Shown: positions 25,939-37,200 of the stretch, piece after piece
Position numbering within the stretch: the first letter of the stretch is position 1
Layout: every line of letters starts with the position of its first letter
Origin: JADJDM01 sp044352985
GTDB taxonomy: Bacteria; Bacteroidota; Bacteroidia; B-17B0; Aurantibacillaceae
Reading direction: 5' to 3'
DNA: 64,000 nt
Assembly: GCA_044352985.1 (NCBI GenBank)
Contig: JBILCU010000017.1
Span: forward strand, 4,689 to 68,688
Program-made: the position numbers and the translations under genes
Notes under the pieces: generated by a model
Seen by the model: only the letters and a program-made list of their open reading frames with translations
Databases searched by the model: none
Told to the model about the DNA's origin: nothing

Positions 25939-27248
25939 TGATATTGATTTACACACATAAAATCACGTTAAGAAGTAAATATATTTTTAATTTCTTCTTT
26001 ACTGACATGTATGAAATTCCGTATCAGTTAACGCAGAATAAGGAAGAATTTTTAGCCTATTCCGGACCAAAACTGAATTATAGTAATAACAAGTTGGGTG
26101 ATGAATTTTTTGTTAAAGCATTTGGATTGATTCATGAAATTGGCATCAAGGAACAAAACATTCCGGTTGGCATGTGGAATGATGAAGTGATTTTGTTTAA
26201 GAACAATCCTTATGATGAAATTCCTTTCGATATTTTTTCTGCAGCATTTTATTTAATAACTCGTTACGAAGAATATCTTCCGCATATTACTGATTTACAT
26301 AATCGTTTTGAAGCAGAAAGCAGTATTGCTTATCAACACGAGTTTTTACATAAACCTTTAGTGAACTATTGGTTAAATGACTTTAAAAACATACTATTAA
26401 AACGATTCCCTCAACTTATATTTAAACAACATCAGTATTCCTATATATCAACGATTGATATTGATAATGCATACGCATTTAAACAAAAAGGAGTAATGCG
26501 TACTATAGGTGGTTATGGAAGATCTATTGTTAATTTTTTCTGGGAAGATTTTACAGAACGTACAAGGGTTTTATTTGGAAAAATGAAAGACCCTTATGAC
26601 ACCTACGATGAGCAAATCGAAATTCAAAAAAAATATAATCTTAAAGTTATTTACTTTTTCTTATTGGGTGATTATGGAGTTAACGATAAAAATCTACCTT
26701 CCAATAATAAAAAATTTCAAGCTTTAATAAAGCACTTGAACGATTACGCAGAAGTTGGTATTCATCCATCTTATGGATCAAATGATAATTATAATCAAGT
26801 AAAAAAAGAGATTAATCGCTTATCAACTGTTGTGCATAGAGAAATATTTAAAAGCCGACAACATTTTTTAAAATTAAAATTTCCTGCCACCTACAAAACC
26901 TTGGTTGAAAATGGAATTACCGATGACTACACTATGGGTTATGCAACAACTTTAGGATTTAGAGCCAGTGTGTGTATACCTTATTTTTGGTATGATTTAG
27001 ATACCGAAACAGAAAGTACATTAAAGATTCATCCATTTCCTGTAATGGAAGCTACCTTACGTTTTTACATGAAAGAAACACCCGAACGTGCTATTCATCT
27101 TATCCATCCACTTATTAATGAAGTGAAAAAAATGAACGGGGAACTTATAACATTATGGCATAACGAATCAATGAGTAACTGGCGCGAATGGAAAGGTTGG
27201 GAAAATTTGTATGAAGATGTAGTGAGAATAGCGAGTAAAAAAAATTAA
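25938..27248 (+). CDS. polysaccharide-deacetylase-family protein
   Basis: This 436-residue protein is related to NodB-type carbohydrate esterases as found in Bacteroidota. The YISTIDIDNAYAFK segment supplies the Asp pair that starts a NodB domain, VGIHPSYGSND supplies the metal-binding His region, and LITLWHNESMS supplies the late His. The N-terminal about 170 residues (FDIFSAAFYLITRYEEYL, a block often seen in front of such domains) are a family-specific extension. There is no signal peptide or membrane anchor, so it probably acts in the cytosol on a nucleotide-linked or lipid-linked sugar. The one-base overlap with wecB suggests a shared pathway, perhaps processing of a ManNAc/GlcNAc-containing glycan. 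Substrate is inferred only. Confidence 0.78.
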   Translation: MILIYTHKITLRSKYIFNFFFTDMYEIPYQLTQNKEEFLAYSGPKLNYSNNKLGDEFFVKAFGLIHEIGIKEQNIPVGMWNDEVILFKNNPYDEIPFDIFSAAFYLITRYEEYLPHITDLHNRFEAESSIAYQHEFLHKPLVNYWLNDFKNILLKRFPQLIFKQHQYSYISTIDIDNAYAFKQKGVMRTIGGYGRSIVNFFWEDFTERTRVLFGKMKDPYDTYDEQIEIQKKYNLKVIYFFLLGDYGVNDKNLPSNNKKFQALIKHLNDYAEVGIHPSYGSNDNYNQVKKEINRLSTVVHREIFKSRQHFLKLKFPATYKTLVENGITDDYTMGYATTLGFRASVCIPYFWYDLDTETESTLKIHPFPVMEATLRFYMKETPERAIHLIHPLINEVKKMNGELITLWHNESMSNWREWKGWENLYEDVVRIASKKN

Positions 27249-27255
27249 CAAACTA

Positions 27256-27777
27256 CTATTTCTTATCCTCTTCTACCCCAAACCAAATACACGCATAGCC
27301 ATTTAAAATCCCAACACCAATTGCATTCCAATCCATAGTTTTCCAAATGCCCCTGTTTAATATTACTTCATTGTGTGGCTTACTTTTTTTCCAACCTTCT
27401 AGTGAAGATTCAGCTGTTGCAACATAACCTCCTGTTCCACCATGAGCACACTCGTAACCATAGCCTTTATAACTGGTAAGTTCGCTTGGTTTAAGCCACA
27501 TGCACGAATATGTTTTACTGTTACCGGCATCATATTTACAAGTACTCCAGGCGTGAGTTAGGTACCCAAGATTTTCAACCAAATCTTTACAATGCATCTG
27601 AGCGACTAAGGTTAATGAACTTGAAAATTGAATTTCCTTTAAGTTGTGTTGTTTTCTGTATTGGTTAATCAAACTGTATAACTTCATCTCCTCGGGTGTG
27701 GCTCGAACGGTAGATTTTTGCTGAGCATGAGCTGTTAAACCGATCATTAATAGTAAAAGAAAAATTATTTTTTTCAT
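27256..27777 (-). CDS. exported CAP/SCP-domain protein
   Basis: The 173-residue protein has a signal peptide (residues 1-18, IIFLLLLMIGLTAHAQ) and a CAP (cysteine-rich secretory / SCP / PR1) domain. LINQYRKQHNLKEIQFSSSL matches the first CAP helix, HCKDLVENLGYLTHAWSTC the second block with its His, and MDWNAIGVGILNGYACIWFG the C-terminal strands. Four or five cysteines could form disulfides in the periplasm or outside the cell. Bacterial CAP proteins are mostly of unknown function. It is convergent with the deacetylase gene (7 bp apart) and 42 bp downstream of the DUF4153 gene. Confidence 0.82.
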   Translation of the reverse strand: MKKIIFLLLLMIGLTAHAQQKSTVRATPEEMKLYSLINQYRKQHNLKEIQFSSSLTLVAQMHCKDLVENLGYLTHAWSTCKYDAGNSKTYSCMWLKPSELTSYKGYGYECAHGGTGGYVATAESSLEGWKKSKPHNEVILNRGIWKTMDWNAIGVGILNGYACIWFGVEEDKK

Positions 27778-27819
27778 ACTTGTGTTTTTTAACTTTAAGT
27801 TTTATTCATTCAATTCAAT

Positions 27820-29718
27820 TTACTTTCTTTTAATAAAAATATCTCCTGAAACTCGTTCAATGTAATTTTCTTTTTTATTGTTTTGTAATTCTAAATTTTG
27901 AAACTCTATTTTAATCTGTAATTTTTCACAAGAGTCCATTAACATCATTGATGAGATAGGAACATGATCATTTGAATTATTATTGAATTTATTTTTAATA
28001 TCAATAACAAACTCATTCATTTTAAAATTGATAATTTCGCTTTTGCTTTTCAATGTCAAATTAACTTTTGAATTATAGGAAATGATTAATTGATATTCTA
28101 TGGAATCTAATTTAAAACTAGAAATTTCATATTCTTTTTCTTCGCCAGAATAATAATCAAAATTGATGACATAATCGTATCCACTTACGTTTTTTAATAA
28201 GTTATCTCTAATTGAAATAAATTCTAAGTTTGGATCATTTTCTTCTACTTCAACATATTCATAATTTAGACCTAAAGATTTCATATAAACTCTTGCTTCA
28301 TTATAAAAACGAACATCTTCCTTATTTTTTACAATTGAAGTACTAATTAATGAATCAATATCTTGTTTGTACCATTCCCTAATCATTGAAAATCCATGAT
28401 GATTGTCTAAATAATCTAGAATGGAAATAACTTCATTGTGCAAAGAATCGGTTAATTTATTATCGTTCGTTAAATCAACTTGATTAAATAATTCAGGAAG
28501 GCTATCTTTTATCCATATCGGTTCATTTTGAACTTTATTATCAAGCAAAATATTTGATTTTTCTAAAATGGATTTTAATCGATTAACCTGTGATTTTTCA
28601 CTAACCGAAAACATGCCCCAAGGTCCGAACGAAACAAGTAACATTAATACAGCGAGCGATGTTGGTATAAATTTGATATTGGTTTTGCCAATTGCTGTGT
28701 AAATACAAACAATGGTTAACCAAATGCCAAGTAATAAAATTACATATCTGTTAATTGTAATTCCGTATTCGTTAATACGAATAAAAACAGCAATAAAGAA
28801 TACGATCAATAATGGAAAAAGTAAAAAATAATAACTCTTTGATGCTTTTTTTATCCAGGCATGTTCTTTTAGTTCGCCATATGGATGGATTAATAAAAAA
28901 GTGAGTATACCTAATACTGAAACACAAATAATCATGTACGAAACTATACCGCGTGGCCAATTCCATGTCAATACTATTTTAGAGCCATAGGAATACAATA
29001 TCAATAAATAAAGACATAGCAAAGGCAACAGTACAAACTGCGAGAAAACACGTAACCCTTTAGGATAATCATCATTGGTTTCCAATTCATCAAAATCTTT
29101 TGGAATGCCTCCAACAAAAAACCATGTATTAAATAGGGAAAGAGTAACTATCCAAATCTCTATAAATAGTTCATCATGTAAATCAACATCAAATAATAAT
29201 TTTAAAGCCGTTAATGCAAGTATTAAACCTAAATAAATAAATCCTGAATAAATAAGCGACACTAAAAACCTAACAAATAAAATTTTATTGTAATGCCAAA
29301 AAGCATTGAGTTGATGAGTAAATGCAAAAGGCACAAATGAAACAAAAAGGTGGCAAGTGATATTGTATATGGCATATTTGATATAAGGTAAACTGGTATT
29401 ATGTGTAGATTGTTCATTTGGTAACGTAAAATAAATTACTACCAAAAGAAGCGAAGCAAGAACATTAAATAACAGATATTGTTTTTTTGATAGGCCTTTT
29501 TTATTTGAAATAATGGTAACACAAAAAAACAATGGAATACCAATACTCATACATAATAATGTATTTAAATAAGGGAAAAAATTATTAATTTCTATGGTGT
29601 ATTCTACAAGGTAAATACCCAAACAAGCTGTTAAAAAGGAAACTGCAATGGTTAACGGAAATCGCAATAATGATTCCGTTGCATTTTTAATTAGATAATT
29701 TATTGAAGGAAGTTTCAT
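27820..29718 (-). CDS. DUF4153 multi-pass membrane protein
   Basis: This 632-residue inner-membrane protein has about 11-12 hydrophobic segments in the first 380 residues, including those near residues 20-35, 45-65, 80-100, 150-175, 185-200, 225-245, 255-275, 290-310 and 325-345. A soluble C-terminal part of about 250 residues (charged, with many Asn, Ile and Glu) follows. The conserved GGIPKDFDEL and WPRGIVSYM fit DUF4153, a family of unknown function in Bacteroidota and Firmicutes. The gene stands alone between rpoC, from which it is separated by a strong terminator, and the CAP-domain gene downstream. Confidence 0.8.
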   Translation of the reverse strand: MKLPSINYLIKNATESLLRFPLTIAVSFLTACLGIYLVEYTIEINNFFPYLNTLLCMSIGIPLFFCVTIISNKKGLSKKQYLLFNVLASLLLVVIYFTLPNEQSTHNTSLPYIKYAIYNITCHLFVSFVPFAFTHQLNAFWHYNKILFVRFLVSLIYSGFIYLGLILALTALKLLFDVDLHDELFIEIWIVTLSLFNTWFFVGGIPKDFDELETNDDYPKGLRVFSQFVLLPLLCLYLLILYSYGSKIVLTWNWPRGIVSYMIICVSVLGILTFLLIHPYGELKEHAWIKKASKSYYFLLFPLLIVFFIAVFIRINEYGITINRYVILLLGIWLTIVCIYTAIGKTNIKFIPTSLAVLMLLVSFGPWGMFSVSEKSQVNRLKSILEKSNILLDNKVQNEPIWIKDSLPELFNQVDLTNDNKLTDSLHNEVISILDYLDNHHGFSMIREWYKQDIDSLISTSIVKNKEDVRFYNEARVYMKSLGLNYEYVEVEENDPNLEFISIRDNLLKNVSGYDYVINFDYYSGEEKEYEISSFKLDSIEYQLIISYNSKVNLTLKSKSEIINFKMNEFVIDIKNKFNNNSNDHVPISSMMLMDSCEKLQIKIEFQNLELQNNKKENYIERVSGDIFIKRK

Positions 29719-29812
29719 GCTGTTTTTTTAACTAATACTATTTTCACAATTGAGGTATAAATGTACAAATCATTATTATTTATATTTCCGATTATATACA
29801 ACAATTAATTGC

Positions 29813-29847
29813 AAAAAAAAAGCTGCCAAATTATGGCAGCTTTTTTA
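29813..29847 (-). terminator. Rho-independent terminator of the rpoBC operon
   Basis: An 8-bp perfect stem, AGCTGCCA (29821-29828) with TGGCAGCT (29834-29841), has a 5-nt loop and an A-run on one side and a T-run on the other. Read on the minus strand it lies 24 bp after the rpoC stop and is followed by eight T. The structure could also work on the plus strand. Confidence 0.9.
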
Positions 29848-29869
29848 AGATTGTTAAGGATTTGAATTA

Positions 29870-32800
29870 TTAAACTTCAACGTCTTCTTCTTTAGAAGCC
29901 ATTAACGCTTCGTATTCTTCTTTTGAACCAACTACGATTTTTTCGTAATGACGAACACCGGTTCCTGCAGGAATTAAATGTCCAACAATTACGTTTTCTT
30001 TTAATCCTAACAAAGAATCTACTTTTCCGTGAACTGCTGCTTCGTTCAATACTTTTGTAGTTTCCTGGAACGATGCCGCTGAAATCCAGCTGCTAGTTTG
30101 TAAGGAAGCACGTGTGATACCTTGAAGAATAGATTCAGAAGTTGCAGGAACTGCATCTCTTGATTCTACTAATTTCATTGCTTTACGTTTTAAGCTTGAA
30201 TTAATATCACGCAATTTTCTTGCAGTAATAATCTGACCTGCTTTTACTTCATCAGTATCTCCTGCATCAGTTACCACTTTTTTACCAAACATATTGTCAT
30301 TTTCAGTCATGAAATCAGCCTTGTTCACAATTTGTTTTTCAAGGAAAATAGTATCTCCTGCATCAACGATTTCAACTTTACGCATCATCTGACGAACAAT
30401 TGTTTCAAAGTGTTTATCATTCAATTTCTGACCTTGCAAACGATATACCTCTTGGATTTCATTTACAATGTACTCCTGAACAGCAGTTGGACCTTTAATT
30501 GCTAAGATATCACCAGGGCTAACAGCACCATCAGATAATGAATCACCTGCCTTAATAAAGTCATTCTCCTGAATTAAGATATGCTTAGAAAGTGGAACTA
30601 AATATGTTCTTCTTTCCCCAGTTTTAGCTTCAACAATTACCTCACGGTTACCACGTTTGATTTTACCAAAGCTTACGATACCATCAATCTCAGCAACAAC
30701 AGCAGGATTACTTGGATTACGTGCTTCGAATAACTCAGTTACACGAGGTAAACCACCAGTAATATCACCTGTTTTACCAGTAACACGAGGAATCTTAACT
30801 AAGATTTGACCTGGTTCAATTTTATTATCTTCATTTACAACGATATGAGCTCCTACAGGAATGTTGTATGTTTTTAATACATCACCTCTTGAAGAAACAA
30901 CCTTAATCATTGGACTTAAAGTTTTATCTTTACTTTCAATAATTACTTTTTCTTTAAATCCTGTTTGTTCATCGGCTTCTTCACGGTAAGTTACGTTTTC
31001 TTTGATTGATTCAAATTCTAATTTACCACCAAATTCGGAAACGATTACAGCATTGTACGGATCCCATTCGCAAATCAAGTCGCCTTTTTTCACTTTTGAA
31101 CCCGGTTTAATATGTAATAATGAACCATAAGGAATATTTCCTGTTGTTAATGTAATTCCGGTATTTACGTCAACGATTCTTACTTCTGTTGAACGACCAA
31201 TAACTACATTTACTTTTTTACCGTCAGTATTTACACGCTCAACTGTTCTTAATTCATCAATTTCAGCAATACCATCATGCTTAGCAATAACAGAAGAAGA
31301 AACTGCAATGTTAGATGCGGTACCACCCACGTGGAACGTACGAAGTGTTAACTGTGTACCTGGCTCACCGATTGACTGAGCAGCGATAACACCAACAGCT
31401 TCACCTAATTGAACTAAACGTCCGTTTGCAAGGTTACGTCCGTAACACTTAGAACAAACACCCTGACGAGATTCGCAAGTTAATACTGAACGAATTTCAA
31501 GGGTTTCAATTGGTGATTTTTTAATTTCATCTGCAATTTTTTCATCAATTACTTCACCTGATGTAGCAAGAATTTCACCTGTGATTGGATGATAAACATC
31601 ATTCAATGCAACACGTCCTAAAATTCTATCGTGTAATGATTCAACTTCCTCATCATTTTTCTTCAATGCTGAACAAGTTAATCCACGTAATGTACCACAA
31701 TCCTCTTCAGTAATGATAACATCCTGAGCAACGTCAACTAAACGACGAGTTAAGTAACCTGCATCAGCAGTTTTTAACGCAGTATCTGCTAAACCTTTAC
31801 GAGCACCATGTGTAGAAATAAAGTATTCTAAGATAGATAAACCTTCACGGAAGTTTGATAATACTGGGTTTTCGATAATCTCTGAACCTGTACTACCTGC
31901 TTTTTGAGGTTTTGCCATCAATCCACGCATACCACTCAACTGCTTAATCTGTTCTTTAGATCCACGAGCACCTGAATCAAGCATCATGTAAACAGAATTG
32001 AATCCTTGTTTATCGCTGCTTAATTTATCCAATACTTTTTTAGTTACTTTGGAGTTAGTGTGTGTCCAAATATCAATGATTTGGTTATAACGCTCGTTGT
32101 TTGTAATGAATCCCATGTTGTAGTTAGCCATAACTTCAGATACCTGTTCATTTGCATCTTCAATAATGGTAGCTTTTTCAGCAGGGATTTGAATATCACC
32201 CAAATTAAAGGATAATCCACCACGGAAAGCAGTTTTAAATCCTAAATCTTTAATATCATCAAGGAAATGAGCTGTTTTAGCCATACCAGTTTTCTTCACA
32301 ACAAAACCTATGATATCTCTTAATGATTTTTTAGTTAATAATTCATTGATGTAACCAACTTCAAAAGGAACAACCTGATTGAATAAAACTCTACCAACTG
32401 TTGTTTCAATTAATTTTGGAACTAAATTTTCTCCATCAACGAAATTGTTGATTCTCACTTTAATCATTGCATGTAAATCAACACGTTTTTCGTTTAAAGC
32501 AATGATTACCTCTTCAGCAGAGTAAAAAGTCATGCCTTCGCCTTTAACAGCATCGTTAGGCATGTTTTTCTTAGCTTTGGTTAAATAGTACAATCCAAGA
32601 ACCATGTCTTGAGAAGGTACTGCAACCGGAGCACCATTTGAAGGGTTTAAAATATTATGAGAAGCCAACATTAAAATCTGAGCTTCCAACACAGCAGCGT
32701 TTCCTAATGGAACGTGAACTGCCATCTGGTCACCATCAAAATCGGCGTTGAACGCAGTACAAACCAAAGGATGCAATTGAATCGCTTTACCTTCAATTAA

Positions 32801-34159
32801 CTTCGGTTGGAATGCCTGAATACCTAAACGGTGAAGTGTTGGGGCACGATTTAAAAGAACAGGATGTCCTTTTAATACGTTTTCTAAAATATCCCAAACT
32901 ACAGGCTCCTTACGATCAACAATTTTCTTCGCAGATTTTACTGTTTTTACAATTCCTCTTTCAATTAATTTACGAATAATAAATGGTTTGAATAACTCAG
33001 CTGCCATTTCTTTTGGTAAACCACATTCGTGTAATTTCATTTCTGGTCCAACAACAATTACAGAACGCGCAGAATAATCAACACGTTTACCTAATAAGTT
33101 TTGACGGAAACGACCTTGCTTACCTTTTAATGAATCTGATAAAGATTTTAAAGCACGGTTACTTTCTGTTTTAACTGCATTTGCTTTTCTTGAATTATCA
33201 AATAATGAATCAACAGCTTCCTGTAACATACGTTTTTCGTTACGTAAGATTACATCCGGTGCTTTGATTTCAATTAAACGTTTTAAACGATTGTTACGGA
33301 TAATGACACGACGGTATAAATCATTTAAATCTGAAGTAGCAAAACGACCACCATCTAATGGAACTAATGGACGTAATTCCGGTGGAATAACAGGAACCAC
33401 TTTTACTACCATCCACTCAGGACGATTTTCAACATTTAAGTTTGCCTGACGGAAAGCTTCGATAACTTGCAAACGCTTCAAAGCTTCGTTTTTACGTTGC
33501 TGAGAAGTTTCGTTGTTAGCTTTATGACGAAGTTCGTAAGATAATGAATCTAAATCTAATCGGTTCAACAAATCGTTAAGTGCTTCAGCACCCATTTTAG
33601 CGATGAACTTGTTAGGATCGCTGTCATCTAATAATTGATTATCTTTTGGTAAAGAATCAATAATATCCAAATATTCTTCTTCGGTTAAGAAATCAAGGTA
33701 ATTGATTCTGTCTCCTGCAGCTCCTGAATTAATAACTACGTAACGTTCGTAGTAAATAATCATATCCAACTTTTTAGTTGGTAAGCCTAATAAATAACCA
33801 ATTTTGTTTGGTAATGAACGGAAATACCAGATGTGTGCAACAGGAACAACCAAGTTGATGTGCCCCATACGTTCACGACGAACTTTTTTCTCAGTAACTT
33901 CAACACCACAACGGTCGCAAATAATGCCTTTGTAACGGATTCGTTTGTATTTTCCACAATGACATTCGTAATCTTTCACCGGACCGAAAATACGCTCGCA
34001 AAACAACCCATCTCTCTCAGGCTTGTATGTACGGTAGTTAATGGTTTCCGGCTTCAACACTTCACCACTTGAACGCTTTAAAATAGCTTCAGGTGCTGCA
34101 AGGCTGATGGTAATCTTTGTAAAGTTCGATTTTAATTTCGATTCTTTTCTAAAAGCCAT
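29870..34159 (-). CDS. rpoC: RNA polymerase beta' subunit
   Basis: This is the largest subunit of the transcriptase. The N-terminal zinc ribbon is CHCGKYKRIRYKGIICDRC. The catalytic Mg-binding loop is NADFDGDQMAVH, with the three aspartates between residues 473 and 477. RAPTLHRLGIQAFQP precedes it, and the second zinc site is CESRQGVCSKCYGRNL. SIGEPGTQLTLRTFHVGG and the trigger-loop block DTALKTADAGYLTRRLVDVAQD are present. Length (1429 aa) is typical for Bacteroidota. The ATG at 34159 is 85 bp after the rpoB stop, and the gap contains a strong hairpin. It is the last gene of the block and ends at a clear terminator. Confidence 0.98.
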   Translation of the reverse strand: MAFRKESKLKSNFTKITISLAAPEAILKRSSGEVLKPETINYRTYKPERDGLFCERIFGPVKDYECHCGKYKRIRYKGIICDRCGVEVTEKKVRRERMGHINLVVPVAHIWYFRSLPNKIGYLLGLPTKKLDMIIYYERYVVINSGAAGDRINYLDFLTEEEYLDIIDSLPKDNQLLDDSDPNKFIAKMGAEALNDLLNRLDLDSLSYELRHKANNETSQQRKNEALKRLQVIEAFRQANLNVENRPEWMVVKVVPVIPPELRPLVPLDGGRFATSDLNDLYRRVIIRNNRLKRLIEIKAPDVILRNEKRMLQEAVDSLFDNSRKANAVKTESNRALKSLSDSLKGKQGRFRQNLLGKRVDYSARSVIVVGPEMKLHECGLPKEMAAELFKPFIIRKLIERGIVKTVKSAKKIVDRKEPVVWDILENVLKGHPVLLNRAPTLHRLGIQAFQPKLIEGKAIQLHPLVCTAFNADFDGDQMAVHVPLGNAAVLEAQILMLASHNILNPSNGAPVAVPSQDMVLGLYYLTKAKKNMPNDAVKGEGMTFYSAEEVIIALNEKRVDLHAMIKVRINNFVDGENLVPKLIETTVGRVLFNQVVPFEVGYINELLTKKSLRDIIGFVVKKTGMAKTAHFLDDIKDLGFKTAFRGGLSFNLGDIQIPAEKATIIEDANEQVSEVMANYNMGFITNNERYNQIIDIWTHTNSKVTKKVLDKLSSDKQGFNSVYMMLDSGARGSKEQIKQLSGMRGLMAKPQKAGSTGSEIIENPVLSNFREGLSILEYFISTHGARKGLADTALKTADAGYLTRRLVDVAQDVIITEEDCGTLRGLTCSALKKNDEEVESLHDRILGRVALNDVYHPITGEILATSGEVIDEKIADEIKKSPIETLEIRSVLTCESRQGVCSKCYGRNLANGRLVQLGEAVGVIAAQSIGEPGTQLTLRTFHVGGTASNIAVSSSVIAKHDGIAEIDELRTVERVNTDGKKVNVVIGRSTEVRIVDVNTGITLTTGNIPYGSLLHIKPGSKVKKGDLICEWDPYNAVIVSEFGGKLEFESIKENVTYREEADEQTGFKEKVIIESKDKTLSPMIKVVSSRGDVLKTYNIPVGAHIVVNEDNKIEPGQILVKIPRVTGKTGDITGGLPRVTELFEARNPSNPAVVAEIDGIVSFGKIKRGNREVIVEAKTGERRTYLVPLSKHILIQENDFIKAGDSLSDGAVSPGDILAIKGPTAVQEYIVNEIQEVYRLQGQKLNDKHFETIVRQMMRKVEIVDAGDTIFLEKQIVNKADFMTENDNMFGKKVVTDAGDTDEVKAGQIITARKLRDINSSLKRKAMKLVESRDAVPATSESILQGITRASLQTSSWISAASFQETTKVLNEAAVHGKVDSLLGLKENVIVGHLIPAGTGVRHYEKIVVGSKEEYEALMASKEEDVEV

Positions 34160-34204
34160 ATTGATGTGTTTAAATTTATTTAATTTTTAAAATTGAAAAA
34201 GCAA

Positions 34205-34231
34205 GCAGTGTAATTTTTACAATTACACTGC
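34205..34231 (-). promoter_or_regulatory. hairpin between rpoB and rpoC
   Basis: A 10-bp perfect stem, GCAGTGTAAT (34205-34214) with ATTACACTGC (34222-34231), has a 7-nt loop. On the minus strand it lies 14 bp after the rpoB stop and is followed by TTGCTTTTTC, a poor T-run. It could be an attenuator or an RNA processing or stability element, not a full terminator, because rpoC must be transcribed through it. Confidence 0.6.
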
Positions 34232-34244
34232 TGAATTTTGTTGA

Positions 34245-37200
34245 TTATTCCATTTTTACATCTAATGCAAGACCTCTTAACTCATGTAACAATACATTGA
34301 AGGATTCAGGAATGCCTGGTGTTGGCATATTTTCACCTTTAACAATTGCTTCGTAAGCTTTAGCACGTCCAACAACATCATCAGATTTAATGGTAAGCAT
34401 TTCCTGAAGGATGTTAGCTGCGCCAAACGCCTCAAGTGCCCAAACCTCCATCTCACCAAAACGCTGACCACCAAATTGAGCTTTACCACCCAATGGTTGT
34501 TGTGTAATAAGCGAATAAGGTCCGATTGAACGAGCATGCATTTTATCATCAACCATGTGGCCTAATTTCAACATGTAAATTATACCAACAGTTGCCGGCT
34601 GATCAAAACGCTCTCCGGTTCCACCATCAGTTAAGTAAGTTTTACCGTACTGAGGAATACCTGCTTTTTCTGCCCATTTATCAAGATCATCCGAGGATGC
34701 TCCATCAAAAATAGGTGTTGCGAACTTCATTCCTAATTTTTGTCCTGCCCATCCTAAAACGGTTTCGTAAATCTGTCCGATGTTCATACGAGAAGGTACA
34801 CCTAATGGATTAAGAACAATATCCACAGGAGTTCCATCTTCTAGGAATGGCATTTCTTCATCTTTAACAATTTTAGCAACAATACCTTTGTTACCATGAC
34901 GACCAGCCATCTTATCCCCTACTCTTAACTTACGTTTTTGAGCGATATAAACTTTAGCTAATTGTACGATACCTGAAGGTAGTTCATCGCCAACTGTTAA
35001 TTGGAATTTGTGACGCTTGTACTGACCAAGTAAATCGTTGTACTTAATCATGTAATTGTGTAACAAAATACGGATTGCGCCGTTTTTGTCTTCGTCAGTT
35101 GTCCAATTTGTTGGATTAACCTCTGTATAATCAATTTTTTCTAATAATTTTTGAGTGAATTTTGTTCCTTTTGGAATTAAATCCTCTTTTAAACTATTGC
35201 TAACACCTTGAGAAGTTTTACCATTAACTAATGCAAATAGTTTTTCGATTAATTTTTGTTTTAATTCAGATACACTTGCATCGTTTTCTTTATCTAATTT
35301 TTCTAGTAAAACTTTCTCTTCTGCTTTCGCTTTTTTATCTTTAATTGCACGAGCAAATAAACGTTTGTCGATTACAATACCTTTTGCAGATGGAGGTAAT
35401 TTTAATGATGCATCTTTAACATCACCTGCTTTATCACCAAAGATAGCGCGAAGTAATTTTTCTTCCGGTGAAGGATCAGTTTCTCCTTTTGGAGTTATTT
35501 TACCAATTAAGATATCACCTTCTTTAACTTCTGCACCAATTCTGATTAATCCGTTATTGTCAAGATCTTTTGTTGCATCTTCACTTACGTTTGGAATATC
35601 TGCAGTTAACTCTTCTAAACCACGTTTTGTATCTCTAACTTCTAATGAATATTCATCAATATGAATACTCGTAAAGATGTCATCACGTATGATTTTTTCA
35701 GATAAAACAATCGCATCCTCAAAGTTGTAACCTTTCCATGGCATGAAAGCCACTTTTAAGTTGCGTCCAAGTGCTAATTCTCCACTTTCTGTTGCATAAC
35801 CTTCGCTTAATACTTGTCCTTTAGAAACCTTATCTCCTTTTCTTACGATTGGTTTTAAGTTAATACAAGTACTTTGGTTGGTTTTCTTGAATTTGGTTAA
35901 TTTGTATGATTTTAAATCACCATCAAAACTGATTAATTTCTCATCTTCAGTTCTGTTGTAACGAATGATAATTTCATTAGCATCAACATACTCAACAATG
36001 CCTTCACCTTCTGCGTTAATTAAAACACGAGAATCACGGGCAACAGTTCCTTCTATACCTGTACCAACAATTGGCGCTTGTGGGCGCATTAATGGAACAG
36101 CCTGACGTTGCATGTTTGAACCCATCAAGGCACGATTAGCATCATCATGCTCCAAGAAAGGAATCAATGAAGCTGCGATAGATGCAATTTGGTTTGGAGA
36201 TACATCCATTAAATGTACTTTCTCTGGTTCCAAAATTGGGAAGTCACCTTCGTAACGAGCCTTAACTCGTTGCCCAACTAATCTTCCTTTATCATCCATG
36301 TCTTCATTTGCCTGGGCAATGTTTTTCAAATCTTCTTCCTCAGCAGTTAAATAAAGAACATCTTTATTAATATCAACTTTAGAGTTAGAAACGGTTCTAT
36401 ATGGAGTTTCGATGAAACCTAATTTATTTACTTTTGCGTAAACACACAATGAAGATATCAAACCAATGTTTGGACCTTCAGGTGTTTCAATTGTACATAA
36501 ACGACCGTAATGTGTATAGTGAACATCACGAACCTCGAAGCCAGCACGTTCACGGCTCAAGCCTCCTGGCCCGAGTGCCGATAAACGACGCTTGTGAGTA
36601 ATTTCAGCAAGTGGATTGGTTTGATCCATGAACTGAGATAACTGATTGGTTCCGAAGAACGAATTAATAACAGATGATAATGTTTTTGCATTAATCAAAT
36701 CAGTTGGAGTAAATACCTCATTATCACGAACGTTCATTCTCTCACGAATGGTACGTGCCATACGCGCTAAACCAACACCGAATTGTGCATAAAGTTGTTC
36801 ACCAACAGTACGTACACGACGATTGCTCAAGTGATCAATATCATCCACATCCATTTTAGAATTAATCAATTCAATCAAATATTTAATGATTAAAATGATA
36901 TCTTCTTTTGTTAAAACACGTATGTTTGAAGGAGTATCAATTCCTAATTTTTTATTGATTCTATAACGACCAACTTCTCCTAAATCGTAACGTTTATCCG
37001 AGAAAAATAATTTATCAATTACGCTTCTTGCTGTTTCCTCATCTGGTGGCTCAGCATTACGTAACAAACGATATATATGCTCAATTGCTTCTTTTTCTGA
37101 GTTAGTAGAATCTTTTTGAAGTGTATTGTAGATAATTGCGAAATCAGATGTATTGATGTCTTGTTTGTGTAAAATAACAGCTTTTACACCTGCATCAACG

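Noticed and set aside
36550..36700. Possible rifampicin-resistance changes in rpoB
   Set aside because: The main resistance positions read as wild-type (Asp, His and Ser retained).
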